A DNA stretch of 64,000 nucleotides from positions 372,001 to 436,000 of the forward strand of contig JAEMGR010000001.1 of the NCBI GenBank assembly GCA_016458225.1, in the 5' to 3' direction. Shown here piece after piece: positions 1 to 8,707 of the stretch (positions are counted from its first letter, which is position 1; each line of letters begins with the position of its first letter). The stretch is from Myxococcaceae bacterium JPH2 (GTDB lineage: Bacteria > Myxococcota > Myxococcia > Myxococcales > Myxococcaceae). Position numbers and translations under genes: made by a program. The notes below the pieces were generated by a model, which worked only from the letters and a program-made list of their open reading frames with translations, was not told the DNA's origin and searched no databases.

Positions 1-859
1 GGTCGATCATCAACTCCAGCGCCCGCTCCGCCGCGCCAATGCAGCGCATGCAGTGATGGATGCGGCCCGGGCCCAGTCGCCCCTGGGCAATCTCGAAGCC
101 CTTGCCGGGCCCCGCGATGATGAAGTCGCGCGGCACGCGCACGTCGCGGAAGTGGACCTCGCCGTGGCCGTGAGGCGCATCCAGGTCACCGTAGACCGGG
201 AGCATCCGCTGGATGCTCACCCCCGGCGCGTCCAGCGGCACCAGCACCATCGAGTGCTGATGATGCCGGTCCGCGGACGCATCGGGCGTACGGGCCATGA
301 ATATGGCCACCTTCGCCCGAGGGTCCCCCAAACCCGAGGTCCACCACTTCTTACCGTTGAGGACCACCTCGTCGCCCTCGACGACCGCGGTGGCCTGCAT
401 GTTGGTGGCGTCCGACGAGGCCACGTCCGGCTCGGTCATGCAGAACACCGAGCGAATCTCCCCAGCGAGCAGCGGCGCGAGCCACTGGCGCTGCTGCGCC
501 TCGGAGCCGTAGCGCCAGAGGACCTCCATGTTGCCGCTGTCCGGCGCGTTGCAGTTGAAGACCTCGGGGGCCATCAGGCTGCGCCCCATCGCCTCCGCGA
601 GCGGCGCGTACTCCAGCGTGCTCAGTCCCGCCCCCAACTCCGGGTCGGGGAGGAAGAGGTTCCACAGCCCCTCGGCCCTCGCTCGGGCCTTCAGCGCCTC
701 CATGCGCGCGGGGACCTTCCACTGCCGCCAGTCCGGGCCCGCGCTGCTCGCCTGCACCTCGGCCCAGTACTCGGACTCCACCGGCTCGATGTGCTCGCGC
801 ATGAAGCGCCGCACCCGCTCCAGGTAGTCCTTGGCCTTGTCGCTCGGTTCGAAGTGCAT
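1..859 (-). CDS. Acyl-CoA dehydrogenase family protein (partial, C-terminus beyond left edge)
   Basis: The first 286 residues of a flavin-dependent acyl-CoA dehydrogenase, which oxidises acyl-CoA to enoyl-CoA in the cytoplasm. The frame begins at the ATG at 859 and runs off the left end of the window. An N-terminal helical domain (about residues 1-135) leads into the diagnostic FAD/substrate segment [10 protein letters not shown] (141-150), followed by NGKKWWTSG and the middle beta domain. The segment [11 protein letters not shown] near the window edge belongs to the start of the C-terminal helical domain. The sequence style resembles the ACAD10/11-like branch rather than short-chain enzymes. 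It is divergent from a LysR regulator, its likely controller. Confidence 0.9.
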   Translation of the reverse strand, partial: MHFEPSDKAKDYLERVRRFMREHIEPVESEYWAEVQASSAGPDWRQWKVPARMEALKARARAEGLWNLFLPDPELGAGLSTLEYAPLAEAMGRSLMAPEVFNCNAPDSGNMEVLWRYGSEAQQRQWLAPLLAGEIRSVFCMTEPDVASSDATNMQATAVVEGDEVVLNGKKWWTSGLGDPRAKVAIFMARTPDASADRHHQHSMVLVPLDAPGVSIQRMLPVYGDLDAPHGHGEVHFRDVRVPRDFIIAGPGKGFEIAQGRLGPGRIHHCMRCIGAAERALELMID

Positions 860-942
860 CTCGGCGCTCCCGCTTGGAGGAAGGCGACCATCCTCGGGTC
901 GTCACCATTGATGAATCCAGTGAATGTTGGTCATCTGTACAC

Positions 943-1872
943 ATGAAGGACGTTCAAGAGACACCGAGGCTGAGCCAGCTCGACCTCAACCTCTTCCGCG
1001 TCTTCGATGTCGTCCTGCGCGAGGGAAACCTCACGCGGGCCGCCGAGGTCCTCTTCCTCAGTCAGTCCGCCGTGAGCCACGCGCTGGCTCGACTGCGCGA
1101 ACAACTGGGCGCGCCGCTGTTCGTGCGCGAGGGCCGCGGCCTGACGCCCACCCCGCTCGCCGAGCGCGTGGCCCCCGAGATTCGCGAGGCGCTCACCCTC
1201 TTCCAGCAGGCGGTGCACCGCACCCGCCACTTCGACCCCGCGCGCGACGCCGTCCACGTCACGCTCGCCATGAACGATGAGCTGGAGCCCGCGCTCCTGC
1301 CGCCCCTGCTCGAACGACTCCGCCAGAGTGCGCCGCTCGCGCGTGTCACCAGCGTGCGGCTGGAGCGGGGCAAGCTCGAACGAGACCTCGCGTCAGGACG
1401 ACTGGACCTGGCCATCGACGTGGCGCAGGCGACGAGCCCACACCTGCGCCACGCCGTGCTGCGGAAGGACCGCTTCTGCGTGGTGAGCGCGCGCCGCCGC
1501 ACGCTGGACGTGAAGCGCTACCTCGCCGCGCGCCACATCACCGTGTCATCCCGGCGCACGGGGCTGGCCATCGAGGACCTGGTGCTGAGCCGGCTGGGCT
1601 ATCAGCGAGACCTCGCCGTGCGCTGCCAGCACTACGAGGCCGCGTGCCGCATCGTCGCGGACTCCGACCTCCTGCTGACCATGCCCCGGCATCGCGCCAA
1701 GGCCATCAACGCCCCGCTCGGCAATCACTTGCTGCCCATGCCCGTGGCGCTGCCTCCCGTGGAGTTCCACCTCTACTGGCACCGGCAGGTGGACAGTGAG
1801 CCCCTGAACCAATGGCTGCGCTCCGAGTTGCTGGCGCTGGAGACCACCGCACCGAGCGAGCGGACGCGGTAG
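943..1872 (+). CDS. LysR-family transcriptional regulator
   Basis: A 309-residue LysR-type regulator. The N-terminal winged helix-turn-helix (residues 12-72) shows the family pattern NLTRAAEVLFLSQSAVSHAL followed by LGAPLFVR and LTPT. The rest is a periplasmic-binding-like effector domain. I chose the ATG at 943 because the longer frame only adds a hydrophilic tail reading through the intergenic region. The gene is divergent from the acyl-CoA dehydrogenase with an 83-bp gap, the classical LysR arrangement, so autoregulation and control of that neighbour are likely. The effector is unknown; the family resembles NodD/LinR-like members (inference). Confidence 0.92.
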   Translation: MKDVQETPRLSQLDLNLFRVFDVVLREGNLTRAAEVLFLSQSAVSHALARLREQLGAPLFVREGRGLTPTPLAERVAPEIREALTLFQQAVHRTRHFDPARDAVHVTLAMNDELEPALLPPLLERLRQSAPLARVTSVRLERGKLERDLASGRLDLAIDVAQATSPHLRHAVLRKDRFCVVSARRRTLDVKRYLAARHITVSSRRTGLAIEDLVLSRLGYQRDLAVRCQHYEAACRIVADSDLLLTMPRHRAKAINAPLGNHLLPMPVALPPVEFHLYWHRQVDSEPLNQWLRSELLALETTAPSERTR

Positions 1873-1994
1873 GGCCGGCTTCATGTTTCTTCACGCGCCA
1901 TACAAGCGCGCGCAATGGCCCTCCCGCACATTGGGCATCGTCGAAGTCGTGACGTGCCCGCGGGCCAGGTGCCCCATTTCACTGAGAGAAACCC

Positions 1995-2444
1995 ATGATC
2001 AAGCGAATCGCCATTGCCACCACCGCCGTCGCCGCCTTCGTGCTCCTCACCGGCTTCGCCATGCGCGGAGGCCATCCGGGCTGGGGCCGCGACCCCGAGC
2101 GCATGCGGCAGATGGTGACCTGGCGCCTCAATGACAAGCTGGACGACCTGAACGCCACGCCCGCGCAGCGCCAGTCCATCGGCGCCATCAAGGACCGCGT
2201 CTTTGACGACGGCAAGCAGCTCATGGAGGACCAGCGGGCCGTGCGCGACGAGGTGGTCACCCAGCTCGAGTCGGACGCTCCCGACGCGCAGAAGCTCCAC
2301 GCGCTCGTGGATGCGCGCATCGACGCGATGCGTGCCTTCGCGCACCGCATCACGGACGCGGCCCTGGAGGTGCATCGCACCCTGACGCCCGCCCAGCGTC
2401 AGGAGCTGGCCTCGGAGTACCGGGAGCACACCGGCCAGAAGTGA
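1995..2444 (+). CDS. Spy/CpxP-like periplasmic heavy-metal-resistor protein
   Basis: A 149-residue protein with an N-terminal hydrophobic signal or anchor segment (about residues 5-22), followed by an all-helical charged body. The pattern of residues 45-140 (LNATPAQRQSIGAIKD, then a late LTPAQRQELASEYREH) is the LTxxQ-type repeat typical of the Spy/CpxP/CnrX helical hairpin family. Those proteins act in the periplasm as chaperones or metal-stress sensors. A purine-rich ribosome site (gagag) precedes the ATG. No sensor kinase or sigma factor is adjacent, so the signal it serves is unknown. Confidence 0.75.
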   Translation: MIKRIAIATTAVAAFVLLTGFAMRGGHPGWGRDPERMRQMVTWRLNDKLDDLNATPAQRQSIGAIKDRVFDDGKQLMEDQRAVRDEVVTQLESDAPDAQKLHALVDARIDAMRAFAHRITDAALEVHRTLTPAQRQELASEYREHTGQK

Positions 2445-2511
2445 GCGGCAGCCAACAGCCCCCTGCGCCTTCCGCCTCCGTGACGCACTCAACGGGCGGC
2501 GAGAAGGACAG

Positions 2512-3360
2512 GTGGGCACCGTGGAGGGCCACACCTATCGTTTTCGTGTGGACTACACCGACTATGCCCGGCGCATCCGCTCCTTCGCTTCACTGGCCGA
2601 CGTCTCCGAGTATGGCCAGGTCCTCGAAGGGGGTCGCGAGTACCCACTCTTCCGGCTCGTCCTTCCGGGCAAACGCTGGCTGGTGCTCACATCGGGCTTC
2701 CACGGTGAAGAGCCCGCGGGCCCGCTGACGCTGGCCGAGCACCTGCCCGAGGTCATCGCCCACGCGAAGGCGCGCGGCGTGGGCCTGCGCATCTATCCAT
2801 GCATCAACCCCTCCGGCTTCGAGGACGGCACGCGCTACAACCGCAGCGGCGAGAAGCCGAACAATGACTTCCTGCGCTACGAGGTCGCCCCCGGTGAGTG
2901 GCGCGGCGAGCTGAACGGAGAGCCGCCCTTCCTGCGGTGGGCGCTCTACGACGGAGGGCCCAAGGAGACGCGCGCGGTGCGAACGGACCTCGCGCGCTTC
3001 GCTCCGCCCGACGCCGCGCTGGACATCCATCAGGACAACTACCTGCCGGGTCCCGCGACGTATGCCTATACCTTCGGAGACAAGGCAGCGTACCGGCCCC
3101 TGGTCGCGGCCTGCGCGGCCCGCGTGGCGGTGCTGCGACAGCGCAAGGTGGACGAGAACAACGTCACCGACGCGGACGGACTCATCGAGTTCCACGACGG
3201 CAGCGTCACCGATTGGTACATGCGCCAAGGTGTCCCCTGGGCGGCGACGCTGGAGACCACCACGGTGACGCCCCTGGAGACGTGCCACGCGGTCAATCTC
3301 ATCTGGATTCGCGGCTTCATCGACCTGGCCGCGGGCGTGAGGCCCGGAGCGCCGCCGTGA
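2512..3360 (+). CDS. M14-family zinc carboxypeptidase-like protein
   Basis: A 282-residue cytoplasmic-looking protein (no signal peptide) of the M14/succinylglutamate-desuccinylase-like fold. The zinc ligands are visible as H64-x-x-E67 in GFHGEEP and H173 in DIHQD. NPSGFEDGTRYNR (99-111) supplies the usual substrate-binding Asn/Arg, and the candidate catalytic glutamate is E248 in ATLETTT. The start is GTG at 2512 (a second GTG lies three codons later), with the purine-rich gagaagga just upstream. It lies 67 bp after the Spy-like gene and 12 bp before the ankyrin gene, so the three may be cotranscribed. The substrate is not deducible. Confidence 0.82.
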   Translation: MGTVEGHTYRFRVDYTDYARRIRSFASLADVSEYGQVLEGGREYPLFRLVLPGKRWLVLTSGFHGEEPAGPLTLAEHLPEVIAHAKARGVGLRIYPCINPSGFEDGTRYNRSGEKPNNDFLRYEVAPGEWRGELNGEPPFLRWALYDGGPKETRAVRTDLARFAPPDAALDIHQDNYLPGPATYAYTFGDKAAYRPLVAACAARVAVLRQRKVDENNVTDADGLIEFHDGSVTDWYMRQGVPWAATLETTTVTPLETCHAVNLIWIRGFIDLAAGVRPGAPP

Positions 3361-3372
3361 TACGGATGTGGC

Positions 3373-4488
3373 ATGACTTCGAGTCCGGCAACCCAGGCGC
3401 TCTTCAAAGCCATCCACAACTATTCTCGGCTCGCCGAGTTTCGTAACGCAGAGCACGAAGACGCGGCCGCGATGCAGGCCCTGCGCGAGGCGTTGGCGCA
3501 AGGCGCGGACTGGAAGGCCCTCCTAGGACCGGGCGGGCGTGACGCCGCCTTTACCGCGGCCACGTGCGCGGATGGCGCGCCGCTCGCGGCACTCCTCGAC
3601 CATGGCGTTCCGCTGAACCATGAGGCAGGTGGGGACGGACAGTTGATCCACCGCGCGGCCTCCTTTGGCCGGCTGGGCGTCATCCAGATGCTGGTGGCGC
3701 GCGGCGTGCCCGCGGATGTGCGCGATGGGGGCAATCGGACGCCCCTGGACCATGCGCGCGCCTGGAGGCACGGTGCGAACGCGGTCTCCGGGCTGATTGA
3801 GCTGATGCAGGCCCAGGGATGCAAGCCACAGCCCGCGCGACGGACGGATGATCTGCTGGCGGACCCGGTCCGCGCCCTGCTCCCGGAACTCGCCGCCGAG
3901 CTGTCTCCGGCGACGCGCACGACGCTCGAACGCGCCGTGGCCGCGTTCTTCACCGAGTACGCCGGAGGCAAGGCGAAGGACTTCCTGTTGGAGCTGGCCG
4001 AGCATCAGGACGGCGCGATGCTCGCGGCGGGGATTCGCATCGTGCAGCGCGCGAGCACCGCCAAGGTTCAGCCGAAGACGACTCGGACGAAGCGGCTGAC
4101 GCTCGCGCACATCGGCGACCTGGAGGTGGAGGGCGACTGCAACGCGGTGAACCTCATCGTCACGGGCAACCTCACCGTGAAGGGACTGCTGTCCAACTAC
4201 GAGGGGGCGCTCGTGTGCGTGGGCGGAGACCTGAAGGTGGAGTCCGCCTGGAGCGAGGGCCCACTGTGGGTGGGCGGAGACCTGCGCGCGGACACGGTGT
4301 TCGCCGGCGCCGACAACGACTACGGCGCCACGGTGCGCGGAACCCTGGAGGCGCCCACGATCCTCCAGTTCGACCACGTCATCCAAGCGGGCACGTTGCG
4401 GGTGGAGCGCCACTTCCGCGAGCGCGGCGCCGTCCCCTCGGAGCTGACAGGGACGCTCGCAGCCGCGCTGAAGATGAAGAAGTGGTAG
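3373..4488 (+). CDS. Ankyrin-repeat protein with C-terminal beta-solenoid-like region
   Basis: A 371-residue protein without a signal peptide. Residues about 55-150 read as ankyrin repeats (APLAALLDHGVPLN, then QLIHRAASFGRLGVIQMLVARG, then RTPLDHARAW). Residues about 240-350 are a regular beta-strand ladder (GDLEVEGDCNAVNLIVTGNLTV, then VCVGGDLKVE, then LWVGGDLRAD) resembling a polymer-forming or bactofilin-like right-handed solenoid. The pairing suggests a protein-interaction module joined to a scaffold, but no function can be named. It starts 12 bp after the carboxypeptidase-like gene and ends 7 bp from the convergent GFA gene. Confidence 0.8.
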   Translation: MTSSPATQALFKAIHNYSRLAEFRNAEHEDAAAMQALREALAQGADWKALLGPGGRDAAFTAATCADGAPLAALLDHGVPLNHEAGGDGQLIHRAASFGRLGVIQMLVARGVPADVRDGGNRTPLDHARAWRHGANAVSGLIELMQAQGCKPQPARRTDDLLADPVRALLPELAAELSPATRTTLERAVAAFFTEYAGGKAKDFLLELAEHQDGAMLAAGIRIVQRASTAKVQPKTTRTKRLTLAHIGDLEVEGDCNAVNLIVTGNLTVKGLLSNYEGALVCVGGDLKVESAWSEGPLWVGGDLRADTVFAGADNDYGATVRGTLEAPTILQFDHVIQAGTLRVERHFRERGAVPSELTGTLAAALKMKKW

Positions 4489-4495
4489 GCCGCGC

Positions 4496-4930
4496 TCACG
4501 CGAACACGGGCCACGGCGTGCTGCGCAGACCGGCCGCCCAGTTGTTGTGGCGACCGTCCCAATACCCGATGGTGAGCTGACCCACGTCCACCTCGTCGAT
4601 GCAGTTGACGTTGACGGAGACGAACGCACCGCCAATCTCCTCGACGTCGCCCGCGCCGAAGCACTGGACGCCGCAGTGCTTGCAGAAGGAGCGGCTGTTC
4701 GGGCTGCCCTCGTTGCGGAACTCACCCAGGTGCTCGGCACCCGCGACCAGCCGGAACGCGTCCGGCTTCATCCCCACGGAGGTCACGCCGAACTTCGTGC
4801 AGTAGGTGCAGTTGCACCGGCTCGCGCCCCGGCTCAGGTCCATCCGCGCCTCGAACCGCACTGCGCCGCAGATGCACTTGCCCGTGTAGGTCTTCTCGTT
4901 GCTCGTCGCCTTCGAATCGGTCTGGCTCAT
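4496..4930 (-). CDS. GFA-family (CENP-V/GFA domain) zinc protein
   Basis: A 144-residue zinc-binding protein of the glutathione-dependent formaldehyde-activating (GFA/Mss4-like) fold. The cysteine sets are complete: C19-x-C21 in GKCICGAVRF, C39/C41/C44 in RCNCTYC, and C83/C86 in SFCKHCGVQCFG. Most members of this family have no proven reaction, so a role in formaldehyde handling is only a family label. The gene is monocistronic, convergent with the ankyrin gene and separated by about 190 bp from the HEAT-like gene upstream. Confidence 0.9.
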   Translation of the reverse strand: MSQTDSKATSNEKTYTGKCICGAVRFEARMDLSRGASRCNCTYCTKFGVTSVGMKPDAFRLVAGAEHLGEFRNEGSPNSRSFCKHCGVQCFGAGDVEEIGGAFVSVNVNCIDEVDVGQLTIGYWDGRHNNWAAGLRSTPWPVFA

Positions 4931-5124
4931 CGTGTGTCTCCGGTGTGTGCGCTGCGATGGGATGGTTCTATCTGCGTCAGATGACAGCCTTTTGTCAGGT
5001 TTCTTCCAGGCGACCCAGCATCCCCACGAGTCCCCCGGCGCCGCGCACGAAAAGTCGCTAATTCTGGGATCCCGGCGGAGGCCCGCCCTCCTCTACGTGG
5101 AAGGCCTTCCCCCCAGGTTCCCCC

Positions 5125-6342
5125 ATGCCGCCCGATTCCGTTCCCCGCCCCGAGTCAGCTCGGGAAGACCGTCCGGCCCGACGCACGGCGTGGCGCGCAG
5201 GGGTGTTGGGCGCGGCGCTCCTCGTGGCAGGTGTGGGCTGGTGGGCATGGCGCGAGCCCCACCCGTCTTCCGCGCAGCACTCGGCCAAGTCCAGTCCCGC
5301 GGTGATTGCACAGCCCGGCGAGACACATCGGGCCGGGGCGGGTGGGAACGTGCTCGCGGAGACCTCAGCCACCGCCGCGCCGCGCCGGTTCGATGCACCG
5401 CCCTGCTGGCAGGACCTGGAGCGCTTCAATTCGGAGGTGACGCTCGGCACGTTCCGCGAGTGGGCCGCACCGATGCTGCGCTCGGGAGATGCATTGGTGC
5501 GCGAGTACCTCCAGGCACGACTCGCGGAGCTCATTGGTCGCGACGCGGCGAGAGCCGGCGAGGTGCTCGACTGGGCACGCGAGGCCCCCACCGACGAGCT
5601 GGAGGTGCTGCTGTCTGGACTCAAGGACAGCGAGGCGGTGCACCTGCCACAGGTCGCCGCGCGCCTCACGGCCATGAGCCTGGATGCGAGCCTGGAGGCC
5701 GAGCGGCGCACGGGCCTGTTGCTCGCGCTGGAGACGCAGCGCCACTTCGAGCCCGCGGTGCTCACGCGGCTCACCGCGTTCGCGAAGGACCCGGCCTCGG
5801 GCGAGGCGGGCTGGGTGGCCACGCGCACGCTGGGCACGGTGATGGCCGAGGACGCGCACCGCACGGGCGAGGTCCGGCCGTATCTCGACAGCCTTCTCAC
5901 CGTGAGCACCGAGTCCCCCGATGAGCAGATCCGCTACCTCGCGCTGACGATGCCGCTGCACGCGGACCCCGTGCTCGACGCGAAGAGCACCGAGCGCTAC
6001 GCGCGCATCCTCACCTCCGAGGGCAGCGAGGACGGACGGCAGGCGGCGGCGCACGACCTCTCGCTGGCCGAGGACAAGGCCCACGTGTTGGACCTCTACG
6101 CGAAGGCCTTCCCTGGCGAGCAGAACGTCTGCGTGCGCTGGGCGATCTTCCGCTTCGCCGCGCGCGCCGCGGGCCGCGACGCCCTGCCTGTCATGGCCAC
6201 CATGGCGCTCGTCGATCCGCGCTTCCAGCCGACGTACCAGGACTTCGAGCGCATCTACGCCAGCGGCGTCCTCGACTTCGAGCGCGTGTGGCTGAGCCTC
6301 TCCACCCAGGACCCCTTCGGCTGCCTCCACCACGACGAGTGA
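5125..6342 (+). CDS. Membrane-anchored HEAT-like helical protein
   Basis: A 405-residue protein. An arginine-rich start is followed by one transmembrane segment at about residues 24-44 (GVLGAALLVAGVGWWAW). A low-complexity linker then leads to an alpha-helical solenoid of irregular HEAT/ARM-like pairs (about 90-390) facing the periplasm. It ends 5 bp before a second, secreted HEAT-repeat gene, which in turn is 28 bp from a secreted peptidase, so the three form an apparent operon. No enzymatic motif is visible; a binding or scaffold role is an inference. Confidence 0.72.
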   Translation: MPPDSVPRPESAREDRPARRTAWRAGVLGAALLVAGVGWWAWREPHPSSAQHSAKSSPAVIAQPGETHRAGAGGNVLAETSATAAPRRFDAPPCWQDLERFNSEVTLGTFREWAAPMLRSGDALVREYLQARLAELIGRDAARAGEVLDWAREAPTDELEVLLSGLKDSEAVHLPQVAARLTAMSLDASLEAERRTGLLLALETQRHFEPAVLTRLTAFAKDPASGEAGWVATRTLGTVMAEDAHRTGEVRPYLDSLLTVSTESPDEQIRYLALTMPLHADPVLDAKSTERYARILTSEGSEDGRQAAAHDLSLAEDKAHVLDLYAKAFPGEQNVCVRWAIFRFAARAAGRDALPVMATMALVDPRFQPTYQDFERIYASGVLDFERVWLSLSTQDPFGCLHHDE

Positions 6343-6347
6343 GCCCC

Positions 6348-7331
6348 ATGACCGTCCCCCACTCCTGTCGAGCCAGCGTCGCCGGGCTGCTGCTGATGCT
6401 CTCCCCCTTCGCAGGCGCCCACGCGCAGACGTCCTCGCCTCCGGCGCTGAAGGCCGAGACGTGTTCGCTCGACGGGCTGATGGACTCCATCCGCCGGGGC
6501 CTTGGCTCGAAGTCAGAGGCCTATCGAAGCTATCTGCGCACGCTGCTGCGGGAGACCGCCGTCACGCTCCCGGAGGCGCAGCTCCGCGACGCGTTCGCGC
6601 GTGAGCGGGACCCGGCCATGGTCGAGCACCTGGCCGCCGCGCTGGTGGCGAGGACCGACCGCGGATTGGAGTCGAGCGCCTTGGACGCGGTCCGTGAGCG
6701 AGCCCTGGGAGACGCCGACCCCGCGGTGCGCGCCGCGACCGTGCGCGCCATGCGGCGCAGCAGCGCGCTGGAGCGCACCGGGGACATGTACGAGCGATTG
6801 ATGCGCGATGCCTCGCCCGAGGTGCGGCGCGAGGCGGCGACGAACCTCATCGAGGACAACCAGTTCGTCTACTCGGGCCACCACGGCCCCGCGGCGGACG
6901 CGGCCGTGGCGGCGGCGGTGGGCTCGACGGATCCGAGCCTCACCGCGCGAATCCTCGGCACCGTGTCCACCGAGGCCATCAGCGCGGACTCGCAGGCGCG
7001 ACTCCAGCGGATGCTGCGCGGTGGAGACGCCAGCGTGCGCGCGGCCGCGGTCACCGCGCTGGGGGGCGTTCCCGCCTCCGGCATGAAGACCTCTCGGGAG
7101 TCCTTGCTCGCCATGTATCGCGAGGAGGAGGACCCCGGGGTGCGCAAAGCCATTCTTCAGAGCATCGCCCGGTTGGGGTTCTCCGGCGCGGTACCCGACC
7201 TCCAGCGCTTGCGAGAGGTGGACCCACGATTGGCGCCCGAGGTGGACGCCTGGACGCGGGTGCTCGGCATGGGCCTCCAGGAGTGGAGCCTGCTCCTGAG
7301 GGAGAAGCAGCGGTTGAGTCAGGCTCGGTGA
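6348..7331 (+). CDS. Secreted HEAT-repeat protein
   Basis: A 327-residue protein. A signal peptide (about 1-26, ending AGAHA) precedes at least four HEAT repeats with the recurring pattern DADPAVRAATVRAMRR, DASPEVRREAATNL, GDASVRAAAVTALGG and EDPGVRKAILQSIARLG. The ATG at 6348 is chosen because it opens the signal peptide and sits 5 bp after the upstream stop. Such solenoids usually bind other proteins in the envelope. The gene is cotranscribed in all likelihood with the membrane-anchored HEAT-like protein before it. Confidence 0.8.
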   Translation: MTVPHSCRASVAGLLLMLSPFAGAHAQTSSPPALKAETCSLDGLMDSIRRGLGSKSEAYRSYLRTLLRETAVTLPEAQLRDAFARERDPAMVEHLAAALVARTDRGLESSALDAVRERALGDADPAVRAATVRAMRRSSALERTGDMYERLMRDASPEVRREAATNLIEDNQFVYSGHHGPAADAAVAAAVGSTDPSLTARILGTVSTEAISADSQARLQRMLRGGDASVRAAAVTALGGVPASGMKTSRESLLAMYREEEDPGVRKAILQSIARLGFSGAVPDLQRLREVDPRLAPEVDAWTRVLGMGLQEWSLLLREKQRLSQAR

Positions 7332-7359
7332 AACGACCCGAAAGGAACAAGGAACCACG

Positions 7360-7875
7360 ATGCGCAACACGACGATGATGCTGGCGGCGCTGACGTCCCT
7401 GGCGCTCCTTCCCACGGCCTCGAGCGCGTACAGCGTCCGCTCGCCCTTCCCTGGCACCGTCACGGCCACGACGTACTACTCGTCCGGCACGTTCCACGGC
7501 GCGGTGGATATCGGCGCGAGCAGCTGCAACTACTGGGGCGCCGAGACGGGCGTGGTGGCCACCCTGTCGTGGGACGTCTCCATCCGCACCACGGGCGTTG
7601 TCTGCAACGGCAACGGCAGCGGCAACCAGAACGAGGCGAAGCACGCCTGGTCGGATGGCTACACGTTCCGTCAGTGGCACTGGATCAACACGAGCGACTC
7701 CTACGACCGCACGTGTGACCGCTGCCAGGTGGGCAACATTGGCGGGACGGGCAACGCGACGGGCCCGCACGCCCACCTTCAGTACGACCGTTACGGGACC
7801 AACGTCACGTCTTGGTACAGCGTGTCGAAGGGCCAGAGTGTCAACCGCAGCACGAACGTGGGCAGCATTCGCTAG
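7360..7875 (+). CDS. Secreted M23-like (LytM-type) metallopeptidase
   Basis: A 171-residue exported protein with a signal peptide cleaved near residue 23 (TASSA). The mature part carries the LytM/M23 zinc motif pair: H46-x3-D50 in FHGAVDIG and H137-x-H139 in TGPHAHLQYD. Cysteines at 56, 82, 119 and 122 could form two disulphides, consistent with an extracellular enzyme. M23 enzymes cut peptide cross-bridges of peptidoglycan, so a lytic or predatory role is plausible but not shown. An aaggaac ribosome site precedes the ATG. It lies 28 bp after the HEAT gene. Confidence 0.8.
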   Translation: MRNTTMMLAALTSLALLPTASSAYSVRSPFPGTVTATTYYSSGTFHGAVDIGASSCNYWGAETGVVATLSWDVSIRTTGVVCNGNGSGNQNEAKHAWSDGYTFRQWHWINTSDSYDRTCDRCQVGNIGGTGNATGPHAHLQYDRYGTNVTSWYSVSKGQSVNRSTNVGSIR

Positions 7876-8047
7876 CTCTGTGTCGTGACGTCGAGCGCCA
7901 TCCGGCGCGCCCGCGAGGAGACCCCTGGCCCCCGTGCTACGGTTCATTTCGCTGTCGCTCCGGAGCCCCGCTCCCAGCCCCGGCGGACGCCCTCGCTCCT
8001 GAAGCGAAGGCGCCCGCTGTACTCCCCAGCCCCGCGATGAAGCCCCG

Positions 8048-8650
8048 ATGAGCCCACAGACTTCTTCCCCCCGTTCAGCGGACCACCGCCCGTCGCGCGC
8101 GGATGCGCGGCGCAACTTCGAGCGCCTGTTGGCCGCGGCCGAGGCCGCCTTCGTCGAGCGCGGCACGGACGCCTCGCTGGAGGACATTGCCCGCCGCGCC
8201 GAGGTGGGCATTGGAACGCTGTATCGCCACTTCCCCACGCGCGACGCGCTGCTCGCGGCGCTGCTCCAGGACCGGCTCCGCGTGCTGGGACAGCGAGCGA
8301 CCGAGCTGCTCGAGTCGCCCTCACCCGCCGAGGCGCTGGCCATCTGGTTGCGAGCGCTCGTCCAGCACAGCGCGACCTACCGAGGGCTCGCGGGGCCGAT
8401 GCTCCAGTTGCTGTGCGCGGACGAGGACCTGACCAGCGCGTGTCACGACATGCGCGAAGCAGGACAGCGCGTGCTCGCCAGGGCCCAAGCGGCGGGAGTC
8501 ATCCGCGCGGATGTCAGCGCACCGGATGTGATGGCACTCGCCAACTCGGTGGCCTGGGCCGCGGAGCAATCCCCCGTGGATCCCGCCCGCGCGGACCGAC
8601 TGCTCGCCATCATGCTCGAAGGCCTGCGCACACCGCCGTCCGCCGCGTAG
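8048..8650 (+). CDS. TetR-family transcriptional regulator
   Basis: A 200-residue repressor-type protein. The N-terminal helix-turn-helix (about residues 20-68) reads NFERLLAAAEAAFVERGT, then LEDIARRAEVGIGTLYRHFPTRDALL, which is a textbook TetR DNA-binding domain. The C-terminal helical ligand domain resembles the TetR_C group that follows such heads in multidrug or stress regulators. It stands alone in orientation and faces the convergent end of the solute-binding operon, so its target is not evident. Confidence 0.92.
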   Translation: MSPQTSSPRSADHRPSRADARRNFERLLAAAEAAFVERGTDASLEDIARRAEVGIGTLYRHFPTRDALLAALLQDRLRVLGQRATELLESPSPAEALAIWLRALVQHSATYRGLAGPMLQLLCADEDLTSACHDMREAGQRVLARAQAAGVIRADVSAPDVMALANSVAWAAEQSPVDPARADRLLAIMLEGLRTPPSAA

Positions 8651-8707
8651 CGAAGCACGGCTGTCGGGCCACGGCCCCCAACCCACATCCGCACTGCGCG
8701 CCTGCGA

